64,000 bases of DNA, taken from contig JAFNXM010000013.1 in NCBI GenBank assembly GCA_017383485.1, positions 1 to 64,000 on the forward strand. Direction: 5' to 3'. Origin of the DNA: Bacteroidaceae bacterium (GTDB taxonomy: Bacteria > Bacteroidota > Bacteroidia > Bacteroidales > Bacteroidaceae). Below, one piece after another: positions 53,500-62,572 of this stretch. A program made the position numbers and the translations under genes. Each line of letters begins with the position of its first letter. Position 1 is the stretch's first letter. The notes below the pieces were generated by a model. The model did not search any database and was not told where the DNA came from. It saw nothing but the letters and a program-made list of their open reading frames with translations.

Positions 53500-53536
53500 G
53501 CCAATCTCCCATCCACGGGAGGTTGGCATTTTTGTT
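53500..53536 (+). terminator. Terminator of the GH20 gene
   Basis: TGCCAATCTCCC pairs with GGGAGGTTGGCA around ATCCAC, followed by T5. Confidence 0.88.
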
Positions 53537-53598
53537 GTCTTTTAGTTAAACCTATTTGAATCATTTGTGTACCCCCAAAAACGTATGTCGAATAGTAT

Positions 53599-53623
53599 AA
53601 AAAATGCGAAAAATTTTGACAAA
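53599..53623. repeat. Bracket repeat, copy 3
   Basis: ATGCGAAAAATTTTGACAAA preceded by an A-run; reverse complement of the copies at 33161 and 33451. Confidence 0.68.
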
Positions 53624-53670
53624 CGGGGTTGATGAAATAGAGAGAAGCATTGGTTTGTATTAGGCCTTTT

Positions 53671-53758
53671 GAAAAGAAAGTAAGACTTTGTTGAAAAAAA
53701 GTCTTGGAAAATTTTAACGAGACGGCGCAAAGTTTTTACAAACCCTTGACTTTTTTTT
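53671..53758. repeat. Dispersed hairpin-element family, copy F
   Basis: Left half AAGACTTTGTTGAAAAAAAG; right half with the reversed core AACGAGACGGCGCAAAGTTT and CCCTTGACTTTTTTTT. The two arms pair less well than in copies C and D. Confidence 0.75.
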
Positions 53759-53931
53759 GAAGAACTCTCCTTCGGTTTTTATGAAAATCTGTTACTTTCC
53801 CACTAAAAAACCTTGAGTAGACCTCATTTTGGTAGAAAACAGCATCAAAAAAACTATTTTCTGTTGCTCTGAGAATCGCGTATTTCCAACCAAAGGTAGA
53901 GGTGGAGGATTTTAAGCGAAAATTGGTCTCG

Positions 53932-53956
53932 AAAAATGCGAATTTTTTTGACAAAA
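53932..53956. repeat. Bracket repeat, copy 4
   Basis: AAATGCGAATTTTTTTGACA then an A-run; same direction as the copy at 53599, 333 bp away. Confidence 0.65.
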
Positions 53957-54015
53957 AGTGTGGGCTTTGAGATAGAATGGGGTGATGAGTGTTCTAAGCA
54001 TTTTGACTGTTCTGG

Positions 54016-54095
54016 CTAGTGCTCCAGCCTGCTCAGAGGAGTGTGTGAAACTCTGAATACTCTGAGGACTCTGAGAATTTCTAGTGCTCCAACCT
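54016..54095. repeat. 15-bp direct repeat framing a 9-bp tandem
   Basis: CTAGTGCTCCAGCCT (54016-54030) recurs as CTAGTGCTCCAACCT (54081-54095). Between them ACTCTGA starts at 54050, 54059 and 54068, a 9-bp period. Confidence 0.75.
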
Positions 54096-54104
54096 TCACC
54101 ACAC

Positions 54105-54140
54105 AAAAAAAGAGGCGCCACCTGTTGGGGTGACGTCTCT
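54105..54140 (-). terminator. Terminator of alaS
   Basis: Minus strand: AGAGACGTCACC and GGTGGCGCCTCT form the stem, followed by T7. Confidence 0.87.
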
Positions 54141-54180
54141 TTGGTAATATATTGGGTATTTGTCCCTTCGTGGCGGGGGA

Positions 54181-56808
54181 TTATAATCCTGCCAATTCGA
54201 TGACTTTGTCTACGGCTGCTTCGAGTCCGTCGGCATCCTTACCACCTGCTGTCGCAAAGTGTGGTGCACCACCGCCGCCGCCCTTGATTAGACGAGCTGC
54301 TTCGCGTACCATCGCGCCGGCGTTGTAGCCGCGTGATTCGATCAGATTCTTGCTCAACATCACTGTCAAGAGTGGCTTGCCCTCGTGTGTGCTACCGATG
54401 ACGCAGAGGAGGTTTTCGGGCAACATGCCTGCCAATTGGAAAGCAAGGTCTTTCACAGCATCAGGAGTGGTGCTGGTGGGGATCACTGTCTTCACTACTT
54501 TCACACCGTCGATGTCCTTAGCGCTTTCGATGAGTTTACCGCGCATTGCTTGGATACGTTCTTTGACGAAATCTTCCACTTGACGCTTCAGACCGTCGTT
54601 TTCTTCGATAGTCTTCTTGATCGCTACGGTCAAATCCTTGGCGTTGTTGAAGAGTGCCTTCATGCCTTCGACCATGTCCTCCATAGCGTAGATGCTTTCT
54701 TCGGCAGCCTGGCCAGTGATAGCTTCGATACGGCGTACACCAGCTGCTACGCTGCTTTCGCTCAGGATGCGGATCATGCCGATCTGGCCTGTGCTTGAGG
54801 CATGGCAACCACCACAGAATTCGACGCTAGTACCAAATTGTACGACGCGTACACGATCGCCATATTTTTCGCCGAAGAGGGCAATAGCACCGAGCTTCTT
54901 AGCTTCGTCCATAGGGAGATCGCGGTGATCCTGGAGGGCAATGTTTTCGCGGATGCGGCTGTTGACAAGGCGTTCCACTTGGCGCAATTCCTCGCGTGTC
55001 ACCTTTTGGAAGTGGCTGAAGTCGAAGCGGAGGTAGTCGGGAGTGACGAGCGAACCCTTTTGTTCGACGTGGGTGCCGAGCACTTCGCGCAAGGCTTGGT
55101 CGAGCAAGTGAGTAGCGGTGTGGTTGGCTTCGCTGCGGCGGCGTGCCTTGACGTCTACTTGTGCGTGGAATGTAGCGCTAGGGTCTGCGGGCAATTGGCG
55201 TGTGAGGTGGATAGGCAGATTGTTTTCGCGCTTAGTGTCGAAGATTTCTACCTTTTCACCCGCATTGGTCAATACACCGGTGTCGCCCACCTGTCCACCC
55301 ATTTCGGCGTAGAAGGGTGTGGTGTCGAGCACCAGTTCGTAGTGTGTCTGTTTCTTTTGTTGTACGCGGCGATAGCGCAGGATGCGGCATTCGTGTTCGG
55401 TCTCGTCCCAGCCCACGAATTGTGTTTCGCCTTCGCCCAATACTACCCAATCGTCGGTCTCGACGGCTGCAGCATTGCGGGCACGTTCCTTTTGCTTCTG
55501 CATGTCAGCGTTGAATTGTTCCTCGTTGACAGTCATACCGTGCTCAGCGCAGATGAGCTGGGTCAAGTCGAAGGGGAAGCCATAGGTGTCGAACAGAGTG
55601 AAGGCTTTGCTGCCGTCCACTTCGGTCTGGCCTGCAGCCTTGGTTTCGCTGATGACGCCGTCGAGCAAGTTGATACCTGTGGCGAGGGTGCGGAGGAAGG
55701 ATTCTTCTTCTTCCTTCATCACACGTGAGATGAGCACCTCTTGTGCTGGGAGTTCGGGATAAGCATGTCCCATTTCGGCTACGAGGGTAGGCACGAGTTG
55801 GTATATGAAGGCGCTGCGGCGGTCGAGGAATGTGTAGGCGTAGCGTACGGCACGGCGCAGGATGCGGCGAATCACATAACCAGCCTTAGCATTAGAAGGC
55901 AATTGACCATCTGCGATTGAGAAGGCGATAGCACGCAGGTGGTCGGCAATGACGCGCATAGCGATGTCTACCTTTTCGTCCTTGCCATACTCAAAACCGC
56001 TCAATTCGCCGATCTTGCGAATGATGGGTTGGAAAACGTCAGTGTCGTAGTTGGAGTTTTTGCCCTGCATCACACGCACCAAGCGTTCGAAACCCATACC
56101 GGTATCAATAACCTTGGCGGGCAGAGGTTCGAGCGAACCATCAGCCTTGCGGTTGTATTGCATGAACACGAGGTTCCATATTTCGATCACTTCAGGGTTG
56201 TCCTTGTTCACCAATTCGGCACCGGGTACTTTAGCCTTCTCTTCCTCAGAGCGGCCGTCGATATGGATTTCTGAGCAGGGACCGCAGGGGCCTGTGTCGC
56301 CCATTTCCCAGAAGTTGTCCTTCTTGTTACCATTGATGATATGGTCGGCGGGGAAGAATGCTTCCCAGTACTTAGCAGCTTCGTCGTCGCGTTCGAGACC
56401 TTCTTCCTTGGAACCTTCGAATACGGTGACGTAGAGATTCTTGGGGTCGATCTTGAGCACATCTACCAAGTAGCGATATGCCCATTCGATAGACTCCTTT
56501 TTGAAGTAGTCGCCGAAACTCCAGTTGCCCAACATCTCGAACATTGTGTGGTGGTAGGTGTCGTGACCCACTTCTTCCAGGTCGTTGTGCTTGCCCGATA
56601 CGCGCAGACACTTTTGCGAGTCGCACAGGCGGCGGCTCTTGGGTTCGGTGTTGCCGAGGATGATGTCCTTGAATTGGTTCATACCAGCATTGGTAAACAT
56701 CAATGTGGGGTCATCCTTTACGACCATCGGAGCAGAGGGCACAACGAGGTGACCTTGCTCTTCGAAGAACTTCTTGAATGATTCTCTGATTTCGTTAGCT
56801 GTCATCAT
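54181..56808 (-). CDS. alaS: Alanyl-tRNA synthetase
   Basis: 875 residues, full length. The class II catalytic part begins [19 protein letters not shown] with [11 protein letters not shown] and [17 protein letters not shown]. The editing domain has the zinc ligands HTATH and CGGCH, and a C-terminal oligomerisation domain ends [14 protein letters not shown]. Two adjacent ATG codons (56808, 56805) are equally likely starts. Monocistronic, with its own promoter and terminator. Confidence 0.98.
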   Translation of the reverse strand: MMTANEIRESFKKFFEEQGHLVVPSAPMVVKDDPTLMFTNAGMNQFKDIILGNTEPKSRRLCDSQKCLRVSGKHNDLEEVGHDTYHHTMFEMLGNWSFGDYFKKESIEWAYRYLVDVLKIDPKNLYVTVFEGSKEEGLERDDEAAKYWEAFFPADHIINGNKKDNFWEMGDTGPCGPCSEIHIDGRSEEEKAKVPGAELVNKDNPEVIEIWNLVFMQYNRKADGSLEPLPAKVIDTGMGFERLVRVMQGKNSNYDTDVFQPIIRKIGELSGFEYGKDEKVDIAMRVIADHLRAIAFSIADGQLPSNAKAGYVIRRILRRAVRYAYTFLDRRSAFIYQLVPTLVAEMGHAYPELPAQEVLISRVMKEEEESFLRTLATGINLLDGVISETKAAGQTEVDGSKAFTLFDTYGFPFDLTQLICAEHGMTVNEEQFNADMQKQKERARNAAAVETDDWVVLGEGETQFVGWDETEHECRILRYRRVQQKKQTHYELVLDTTPFYAEMGGQVGDTGVLTNAGEKVEIFDTKRENNLPIHLTRQLPADPSATFHAQVDVKARRRSEANHTATHLLDQALREVLGTHVEQKGSLVTPDYLRFDFSHFQKVTREELRQVERLVNSRIRENIALQDHRDLPMDEAKKLGAIALFGEKYGDRVRVVQFGTSVEFCGGCHASSTGQIGMIRILSESSVAAGVRRIEAITGQAAEESIYAMEDMVEGMKALFNNAKDLTVAIKKTIEENDGLKRQVEDFVKERIQAMRGKLIESAKDIDGVKVVKTVIPTSTTPDAVKDLAFQLAGMLPENLLCVIGSTHEGKPLLTVMLSKNLIESRGYNAGAMVREAARLIKGGGGGAPHFATAGGKDADGLEAAVDKVIELAGL

Positions 56809-56846
56809 ATTTTATGGTGTTTTTTGGCTTATTTAATTTTCGCGCA

Positions 56847-56854
56847 CAAAATTA
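56847..56854 (-). promoter_or_regulatory. Promoter -7 element of alaS
   Basis: TAATTTTG on the minus strand; leader about 32 nt. Confidence 0.6.
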
Positions 56855-56894
56855 ATAAAAAGAATTGAGGTACACAGAGTTTGTGGCATAAAGT

Positions 56895-58367
56895 TTAACA
56901 ATCCTCGTCTTCTTCCTCGATTACGATTTGCTCACTTTTGGGCCAGTTGACCAAATACACGCGATCTGTCGTGCGAGTCAGTGCTGTGTAGAGCCACCGC
57001 AGATAGGAGATGAGGCTGGTGTCCTCGGCTACGACGCCCTTGTCGATAAACACGCGCTCCCACTGTCCGCCCTGGGCCTTATGGCAAGTCAAGGCATAGG
57101 CAAATTTGATTTGCAGCGCATTATAGTAGGAATCGCGTCGCACAGCCTGCATGCGTTCGCGCTGAGAGGGAATGTCCATGTAGTCTTGCAATACGCAGTC
57201 GTACAGGCGCTGGCTCTCTTCGCTGGTAAGTGACGGAGATTCTGATGTTAGGGTGGAGAGGATGACGCGGCATTCCATTTCGAAATCACCGTAGTCGACA
57301 AAGCGCAACGTAGCATCGGCAAAGCGGAACCCGTGCTGCTCGTGAATGTTGCGCAGACGTACGACCTCGGCCATATCACCATTGGCGATAAAATCAAAGG
57401 GTAGTGACTCTCCTTCTGCCAATCCGGCGCGCAGGGTCTCGGTCCAATAATAATTGTTCTTGACAGCCATCACGCGATCGCCGCGCGACAGTTCCTCCTC
57501 GCGGTCAAATATGCGAGCACGGATACCTTGGTTGTAGATATTGGCACGTCGGTTGGAGCGCGTCACGACGACGACTTCGTCTGCACCACAGTGACTATAA
57601 TTTGTGACGAGCGCTTCAATCAATTCGTCGGCTGGCAGAAATCTCACCTCGCCTCGTTCACCGCCATAGATTGCTGGCATCTGTGCAGCGTCACCTGCTG
57701 CGATGAGTTGGCGTAGTTGGGTAGCGTTGGTCAATACCCCCGAGGCAGAGGCTTGGCGTACCACTTCGGTCAGTTCGGCTTCGATGGCTTCGAGACCATA
57801 GCGGCGAAATGTGGCGCCGATCAGTGCAGGACTCTCCTCTTCGCCGACTGGCGGCAACTGGGCTGTATCGCCCACCATCAGGAGTCGGCAACCCGAACCC
57901 TCATAGACGAATCGCACCAAGTCGTCCATCAGGCAGCCCGAACCAAACATGGCATTGCCACCGCCGCCAAAACCCATCATCGAGGCTTCGTCTACGACAA
58001 ACAGTGTACCTCGATTCTTATTATATCCCATCTGAAAGCGTGTGTCTTCGCCCTTGAAGGTCTCCTGCCTATAAATCATCTTGTGGATGGTATATGCCGG
58101 CATTCCTGCATAACTGCTCAATACCTTTGCTGCACGCCCGGTGGGGGCCAGCAATACCACCTTGCGCCCGATGTCTTTCAACGTACGCACCAGGGCTGCC
58201 ACCAGAGATGTCTTGCCCGTACCCGCATAACCGCGCAGGCAGAAAATACTGTCGTCCGAGGCGGCAAACAGAAATTGCTCCAACGCATCAACCGCCGCCA
58301 CCTGATCTGTGGTCGGTGTATGCTGGAAATGGTGGAGCAGCATGGGGCGAAACTGGGGATGAAGCAT
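56895..58367 (-). CDS. RecD-like superfamily 1 ATP-dependent helicase
   Basis: 490 residues from the ATG at 58367. The reading frame is open to 58448, but a -7 element at 58446-58453 places the mRNA start at about 58439, so the upstream ATG cannot be used from it. Walker A GYAGTGKT lies at 46-53, then LLAPTGRAAKVLS, Walker B VVDEASMM, GDTAQLPPVG, and the C-terminal UvrD/RecD signature YALTCHKAQGGQWERVFI with LYTALTRTTDRVYLV. There are no RecBC-binding domains, so it is a short RecD2-like or stand-alone helicase. The acidic tail EEEDEDC is unusual. Confidence 0.9.
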   Translation of the reverse strand: MLHPQFRPMLLHHFQHTPTTDQVAAVDALEQFLFAASDDSIFCLRGYAGTGKTSLVAALVRTLKDIGRKVVLLAPTGRAAKVLSSYAGMPAYTIHKMIYRQETFKGEDTRFQMGYNKNRGTLFVVDEASMMGFGGGGNAMFGSGCLMDDLVRFVYEGSGCRLLMVGDTAQLPPVGEEESPALIGATFRRYGLEAIEAELTEVVRQASASGVLTNATQLRQLIAAGDAAQMPAIYGGERGEVRFLPADELIEALVTNYSHCGADEVVVVTRSNRRANIYNQGIRARIFDREEELSRGDRVMAVKNNYYWTETLRAGLAEGESLPFDFIANGDMAEVVRLRNIHEQHGFRFADATLRFVDYGDFEMECRVILSTLTSESPSLTSEESQRLYDCVLQDYMDIPSQRERMQAVRRDSYYNALQIKFAYALTCHKAQGGQWERVFIDKGVVAEDTSLISYLRWLYTALTRTTDRVYLVNWPKSEQIVIEEEDEDC

Positions 58368-58445
58368 AATAAGGCAGAGAGATGATGAGATGACAAAGTG
58401 ATTGGCCAAGGAGGGAAAAAGTGTAGCCTCAGGCGACTTTCTGTG

Positions 58446-58453
58446 CAAATTTA
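58446..58453 (-). promoter_or_regulatory. Promoter -7 element of the RecD-like gene
   Basis: TAAATTTG on the minus strand; it sets the helicase start at 58367. Confidence 0.62.
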
Positions 58454-58502
58454 CACAATTCGTCTCAATTCTTCATTTTTTTTATTAACTTCGCTCGCAG
58501 AA

Positions 58503-58510
58503 TATTTTTG
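58503..58510 (+). promoter_or_regulatory. Promoter -7 element of the DUF554 gene
   Basis: TATTTTTG, preceded by TTCGCTCGC at 58490-58498, a spacer motif shared with the promoters at 31690 and 41248 (13-bp rather than 16-bp offset). Confidence 0.55.
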
Positions 58511-58592
58511 ATTTGTGAAAAAATAGAATAAAGTCTTCACACTTCTCAAAAATCAGTAGCCTTAAACCTCTAACCCCTCAACTTAATATCCT

Positions 58593-59285
58593 ATGTTAGC
58601 CATCTTCATCAACTTCCTTGCTGTGATTTTAGGCAGCGCTATTGGCGCTTTGGCTCGTCGTGGTATTCGTGAAAAATACATCACTGTGCTCAACACTGCC
58701 ATGGGACTCACAGCCATTGTGCTCGGTATCAATGTGGCTATGCAGAGCATGCAGACCAGCGAATATCCCGTCCTCTTCATCTTCTGTCTGTCCTTCGGTG
58801 GGCTGTTTGGCACCTTGTTGCGCCTGGATAGTAGATTGGAGCGCGCCACAAGTCGCATGTCAAATGGTAGCGAACTGTCTAAGGGTATCACCACCTCTAT
58901 CCTGCTCTGCTGCGTAGGTACATTGGCCATCATGGGGCCTGTGAATAGCGCTTTGAGCGGAGACAATACTTTTTTGATGACGCTGGCTACGATGAACCTC
59001 GTTACTATGGTCGTGATGGCGTCGACCTATGGCTTTGGCGTAGCGATCACTTCTGTCGTGGTCTTCCTGTGGCTGTCGGGTATTTATGGTATAGCCACCC
59101 TTTCCGCCGAATTTATTTCGCCCCAATTGACCTGCGAAATTTCTATCGTCGGTGGTATCCTGATTGCCGCTTCGGGACTCGGTGTACTCAATATCAAGGA
59201 TTGCAAGACGATCAACCTCTTGCCTGCGTTGCTTATGCCGATGCTCTTCTTCCTGGGCAAACGGGTGATAGAAATGATTTTCTAA
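58593..59285 (+). CDS. DUF554 family membrane protein
   Basis: 230 residues with about seven hydrophobic helices. The start LAIFINFLAVILGSAIGAL, the segment GLTAIVLGINVAMQS, the loop LRLDSRLERA and the second-half repeat match the DUF554 (YdfK-like) family. Inner-membrane location is clear; transport or other activity is not established for the family. Confidence 0.88.
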   Translation: MLAIFINFLAVILGSAIGALARRGIREKYITVLNTAMGLTAIVLGINVAMQSMQTSEYPVLFIFCLSFGGLFGTLLRLDSRLERATSRMSNGSELSKGITTSILLCCVGTLAIMGPVNSALSGDNTFLMTLATMNLVTMVVMASTYGFGVAITSVVVFLWLSGIYGIATLSAEFISPQLTCEISIVGGILIAASGLGVLNIKDCKTINLLPALLMPMLFFLGKRVIEMIF

Positions 59286-59309
59286 AGGATATCCCTGAGA
59301 TTAGAATAG

Positions 59310-59346
59310 AACTGGTGTGTCTTAGCAGGTACGCCAGTTTTTTTGT
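59310..59346 (+). terminator. Terminator of the DUF554 gene
   Basis: AACTGGTGT pairs with ACGCCAGTT with one wobble, followed by T7. Confidence 0.82.
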
Positions 59347-59403
59347 TTGAATATAGGTCGAAATATTGGTATTAAGCAGTGATGAATTAGAAATCAATAC
59401 AAC

Positions 59404-59434
59404 AATAAGAGAGGGAGTGTGACCCCTCTCTTAT
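59404..59434. terminator. Hairpin at the 3' side of the exported-protein operon
   Basis: AATAAGAGAGGG and CCCTCTCTTATT form a 12-bp stem with a short loop. The following minus-strand sequence is only moderately T-rich, so termination is likely but not certain. Confidence 0.6.
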
Positions 59435-59537
59435 TACATTGAAATTGCAAAAAGATTGTTCGCAAATAATTATTTGACTTGTTTTGATAAACTATTAAAT
59501 GTGAAAATGTAAATTTCTTTATAGAGGCTACATGGTG

Positions 59538-60473
59538 TTACCTTATAAACCAATTCTCTCTTATGGTTTGTGCTTTCTGGTTTTGTCCAAATGCAACTCC
59601 AATTGCTCGAATTGCTTCAATTTTAGACTTCTCTAAAATAACTGAATCACGCATCAGCTCTTTAGAAAATTCCCAATCGTCACCGATACGCATGCGGATG
59701 GATTCAGCTAAGGTCAAAGCGTCTTCCCAACAAGATGAAGTGGGATCTATAGATGCAAGATATGCACCAGCTATAGCAGCACTCTTAGAGTCTTGGCCTG
59801 CGTTCCAAATGCTTCTAGCTTTATTTACTTTTGTCGCGCAATCGTAATCAATGTATTGCTGATATATATCAAACATGCACTTTTCAATATCCGTATAATT
59901 GTTACTACATGTGGGCACAGCACTTAGCAAGCAAAGTGCTTCTTCGTAATCACGTTGGAGGGCAAATTTGCGAGCTTGAGTGATTATAGCTGGCGTTTGA
60001 GAGTCGTAATACTGGTAAATTTTTAGCTTGGCTTCTTTCAGGAAATTTTGAATTTGATGATTCCCTATTGAAATATGACTAAAAGCAGCTCCATACGCTT
60101 TTGACTCATTATGACCAGCTCCAGTTAAAGTGATAACTGTGGATGCGAACTTCTCACCTGTATAGTTATTCCCTATAAATAGCTCTAGATCAGTAGCAAT
60201 TGTGACTAATGGACGTAGCCCGCTTGTTACTTCCTTTGAATTTTCTATTAAGTTTGCAACTATACAGAAATTGGAGAATAATGTGCTACCCTCCATGCCA
60301 TTTAAAGTGATGATTTGTCTTATTTTTGATTCAAGTTTGGCTTGCGCCATTGGAGCTAGTGCATCGACCTGCTGAGGAACAAGTACCATCATGGGAATGA
60401 TGCAGTCACTCTGTGCTTTTGAGCCTAATATAGTCATTCCAAACATTACAATGGCTAATATAGATTTCTTCAT
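59538..60473 (-). CDS. Exported protein of unknown function, last gene of the exported operon
   Basis: 311 residues. Residues 1-20 are a signal peptide. It opens with IIPMMVLVPQQVDALAPMAQ and LESKIRQIITLNGMEG, then FSNFCIVANLIENSK and GLRPLVTIATDLELFIGNN. A helical half follows (QTPAIITQARKFALQRDYEEAL, TKVNKARSIWNAGQDSKSAA) resembling TPR-like pairs. No domain name can be given with certainty. It starts 13 nt after the DUF6175-like gene, so translation is probably coupled. An envelope role together with its neighbours is inferred. Confidence 0.75.
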   Translation of the reverse strand: MKKSILAIVMFGMTILGSKAQSDCIIPMMVLVPQQVDALAPMAQAKLESKIRQIITLNGMEGSTLFSNFCIVANLIENSKEVTSGLRPLVTIATDLELFIGNNYTGEKFASTVITLTGAGHNESKAYGAAFSHISIGNHQIQNFLKEAKLKIYQYYDSQTPAIITQARKFALQRDYEEALCLLSAVPTCSNNYTDIEKCMFDIYQQYIDYDCATKVNKARSIWNAGQDSKSAAIAGAYLASIDPTSSCWEDALTLAESIRMRIGDDWEFSKELMRDSVILEKSKIEAIRAIGVAFGQNQKAQTIRENWFIR

Positions 60474-60486
60474 AACAATTGTTTTC

Positions 60487-61434
60487 TTATTTAATGAACA
60501 TATTGACTTTTCCTAATCCACGTATTTTGTATTCGGCATTAACTCCGTAGGATTCTAGATGATTTACAAGCTTTTGGGCAATATCCTTTGCTCCTTGTTT
60601 GCGCTGTCTGCCGCGTATTGTAGCAGTTAGTGGAATGTAAACACCTTGATAACGTATGAATGTGTTACCGCTTTGCACTCTTTCTAATCCATTGCCATCG
60701 ACAGAATTATCATAGAGGAAATCTTCTATTTGCTCACGTAAGGTGTATTCCCCTATTTTACTATTCATATTTATGCTAGTAGAAGATGTCGTTTTGATCT
60801 CAAATGCAACCATACGTCCCTTAGTCAGCATGCTTTGATAATAAGACATCATTTTTGAGAGAAAAGCATCCATGTTTTCGCTAGCTGCTTCTCGAAGCAA
60901 AACCGTAGGATCGGAAGATGTAGATGGTTTACCCATGCCTGAAATAGGAGCAAAGTTCCTATTTGTATATGCATCTGTCCCATTAAGCACATAGGAGATA
61001 CGATATTCTGGACCATTTTTGACCAGATTAAATTGTAATTTAACTAGTATATCTGCTTCAGAATTTCTTATAATGGCCTCATCAATGCTTTCTGATTCAT
61101 CGCCAGTATTGGATACGGCGATAGCTGCATCTGCTTTTGCATTGTTTATAGCTTCAATGAGGTCTACTATCACAATATCCCCATTCCGATCTGTCATAAG
61201 CTGAGCAATCTGTGTTAAAACAGCGTGAAGAATAGGGTCCTCAGATAGAGCTCTTTCATAATCTGGAATAGTCTCTAGAATGCCATTATTGTTAAATTGC
61301 TGAGTATAGCCATGGCTTTTGCAATAAATCAAGTCTGGTACTATCATTACATGAGGCGGTGTCATCGCCTTTTGAGCGATGCTGTTACCAACAGCTATAA
61401 GCGTGGCAATACAAAATATCAATACTCGTTTCAT
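60487..61434 (-). CDS. DUF6175-like exported protein
   Basis: 315 residues. Signal peptide 1-20. The order PPHVMIVPDL near the N-terminus, SEADILVKLQFNLVKNGPEYRISYVLNGTDAYT in the middle, KGRMVAFEIKTTS ... INMNSKIGEYTLREQIEDFL, and the C-terminal half ending VNHLESYGVNAEYKIRGLGK match the DUF6175 pattern I recall from Bacteroides. The N-terminal part recalls TolB/CsgG-type folds (inference). Fourth of five clustered exported proteins, 20 nt after the lipoprotein gene. Confidence 0.68.
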   Translation of the reverse strand: MKRVLIFCIATLIAVGNSIAQKAMTPPHVMIVPDLIYCKSHGYTQQFNNNGILETIPDYERALSEDPILHAVLTQIAQLMTDRNGDIVIVDLIEAINNAKADAAIAVSNTGDESESIDEAIIRNSEADILVKLQFNLVKNGPEYRISYVLNGTDAYTNRNFAPISGMGKPSTSSDPTVLLREAASENMDAFLSKMMSYYQSMLTKGRMVAFEIKTTSSTSINMNSKIGEYTLREQIEDFLYDNSVDGNGLERVQSGNTFIRYQGVYIPLTATIRGRQRKQGAKDIAQKLVNHLESYGVNAEYKIRGLGKVNMFIK

Positions 61435-61454
61435 TTTATTGTTGTGAATTTTTG

Positions 61455-61937
61455 TTATTTTACAATGATATTGTCTTTTACAAAATGTTGGCGTAATGCA
61501 GACCGGTTAACAGTGACGATAACTCCAGCTGTCTTAGTACCATTCCCTTGGTATATTTGAATGGTAGATTTTCTTCTATTTATTCTCGAAACATATCTTG
61601 TATAGTCTCCGTTATCCGAGAAGAATTGGTCAAAATAGTCCTCATATTTTTGGCGGGCATTTGCCTCGTCTACTATTGGGTAGGCATTGCACGTTCCATT
61701 TCCAGCTTGAATTCCAGTGAATACCACATCGTAAACAGCCTTTTTCTTTGCTTGCTTTATAGCGTTTGTTCTATTTTTCCCCGAAGCCCATGCGCGCAGC
61801 GTCTGGTTACCATCCATATTTACTCCTAAACACTCTGTTGAATAACTTTGAAGAGCAGGAGTTACAACCTTTTGGGTTTGACAACTGGTAAGTAATAAAA
61901 TTGTTACAATGGCTTGTAGGCATATAAATTTATTCAT
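61455..61937 (-). CDS. LPP20-like lipoprotein
   Basis: 160 residues. A lipobox LLLTSC places the acylated cysteine at residue 19. The mature part LRAWASGKNRTNAIKQAKKKAVYDVVFTGI carries the repeated-Ala helix seen in LPP20/FlgO-type lipoproteins, followed by a basic beta segment (RYVSRINRRKSTIQIYQGNG). It would sit in the periplasm on a membrane. It starts 148 nt after the preceding gene with no TAnnTTTG motif between, so it is likely in the same transcript. Confidence 0.7.
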   Translation of the reverse strand: MNKFICLQAIVTILLLTSCQTQKVVTPALQSYSTECLGVNMDGNQTLRAWASGKNRTNAIKQAKKKAVYDVVFTGIQAGNGTCNAYPIVDEANARQKYEDYFDQFFSDNGDYTRYVSRINRRKSTIQIYQGNGTKTAGVIVTVNRSALRQHFVKDNIIVK

Positions 61938-62085
61938 AATATAACTATTTGGAATGATATATTAATAGTACATCTTTGTATTTACTTTCTACTATTTAAA
62001 AGGATCTTCAAACGAGTATGGTTTGGGTAGAAAAGTAATTTTATATACAATTAACTTATGATAAAGCGTGCTAACTCTGCGATAA

Positions 62086-62556
62086 TTACCATAGGTTTGA
62101 AAATCCTTGAATAATGCCTTTGTTTTCGAGCCACTTTATAAGAGATTCTTTGTCGATAGTGAGCCGAGCACTCGTTTCGTACATTTTTGTCTGTTTGTTT
62201 TTTATCACTGAAAGTGACATTGGCTCTAGTGTTGCATAGTTTAAGTATAATTTTTCACGCCAAAATGCCTGGAGCTCCATGTCCTTAACATGTTCAATAG
62301 TGGGATCGCTAATCAGAGGTTTTTGACCAGGATGCCCTTTGTGTGGCGCTACTCCACGGAACATGACACCACGAACAGCATACTCCTTTGTAAGATTTTC
62401 AGCATCTTTGGTTGGGTTCCTCTTTGTGCTAACAACGATAGTTATTTGATATTCTCCATTGTGCCCTTGTCCAGCACTCATTATGGAGAAATCTTGACCT
62501 TTAGCGATGGCGATACTCATGCATAGTATCGTTAATAAAAAAAATCTTTTTATCAT
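62086..62556 (-). CDS. Small exported protein of unknown function
   Basis: 156 residues from the ATG at 62556 (MIKRFFLLTILCMSIAIAKG, a clear signal peptide); an in-frame ATG at 62565 adds MII. No family recognised. The mature part is mixed alpha/beta with ITIVVSTKRNPTKDAENLTKEYAVRGVMF, which resembles the small envelope proteins often found with LPP20-type lipoproteins, and ends LTIDKESLIKWLENKG. It starts 7-16 nt after the upstream gene, hence the same operon. Confidence 0.72.
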   Translation of the reverse strand: MIKRFFLLTILCMSIAIAKGQDFSIMSAGQGHNGEYQITIVVSTKRNPTKDAENLTKEYAVRGVMFRGVAPHKGHPGQKPLISDPTIEHVKDMELQAFWREKLYLNYATLEPMSLSVIKNKQTKMYETSARLTIDKESLIKWLENKGIIQGFSNLW

Positions 62557-62572
62557 AATTATCATGTTTTAG

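Larger units (their letters stand above)
53472..54180. other. Convergent intergenic region between GH20 and alaS
   Basis: 709 bp with a terminator for each strand, hairpin-family copy F, the two bracket repeats around it, and a short 9-bp tandem repeat framed by a 15-bp direct repeat. No gene is seen. Confidence 0.78.

Noticed and set aside
54802..55728. 308-codon plus-strand reading frame inside alaS
   Set aside because: Antisense to the alaS editing and catalytic regions.
58368..58448. N-terminal extension of the RecD-like helicase to 58448
   Set aside because: The start codon would overlap the -7 element, upstream of the predicted transcription start.
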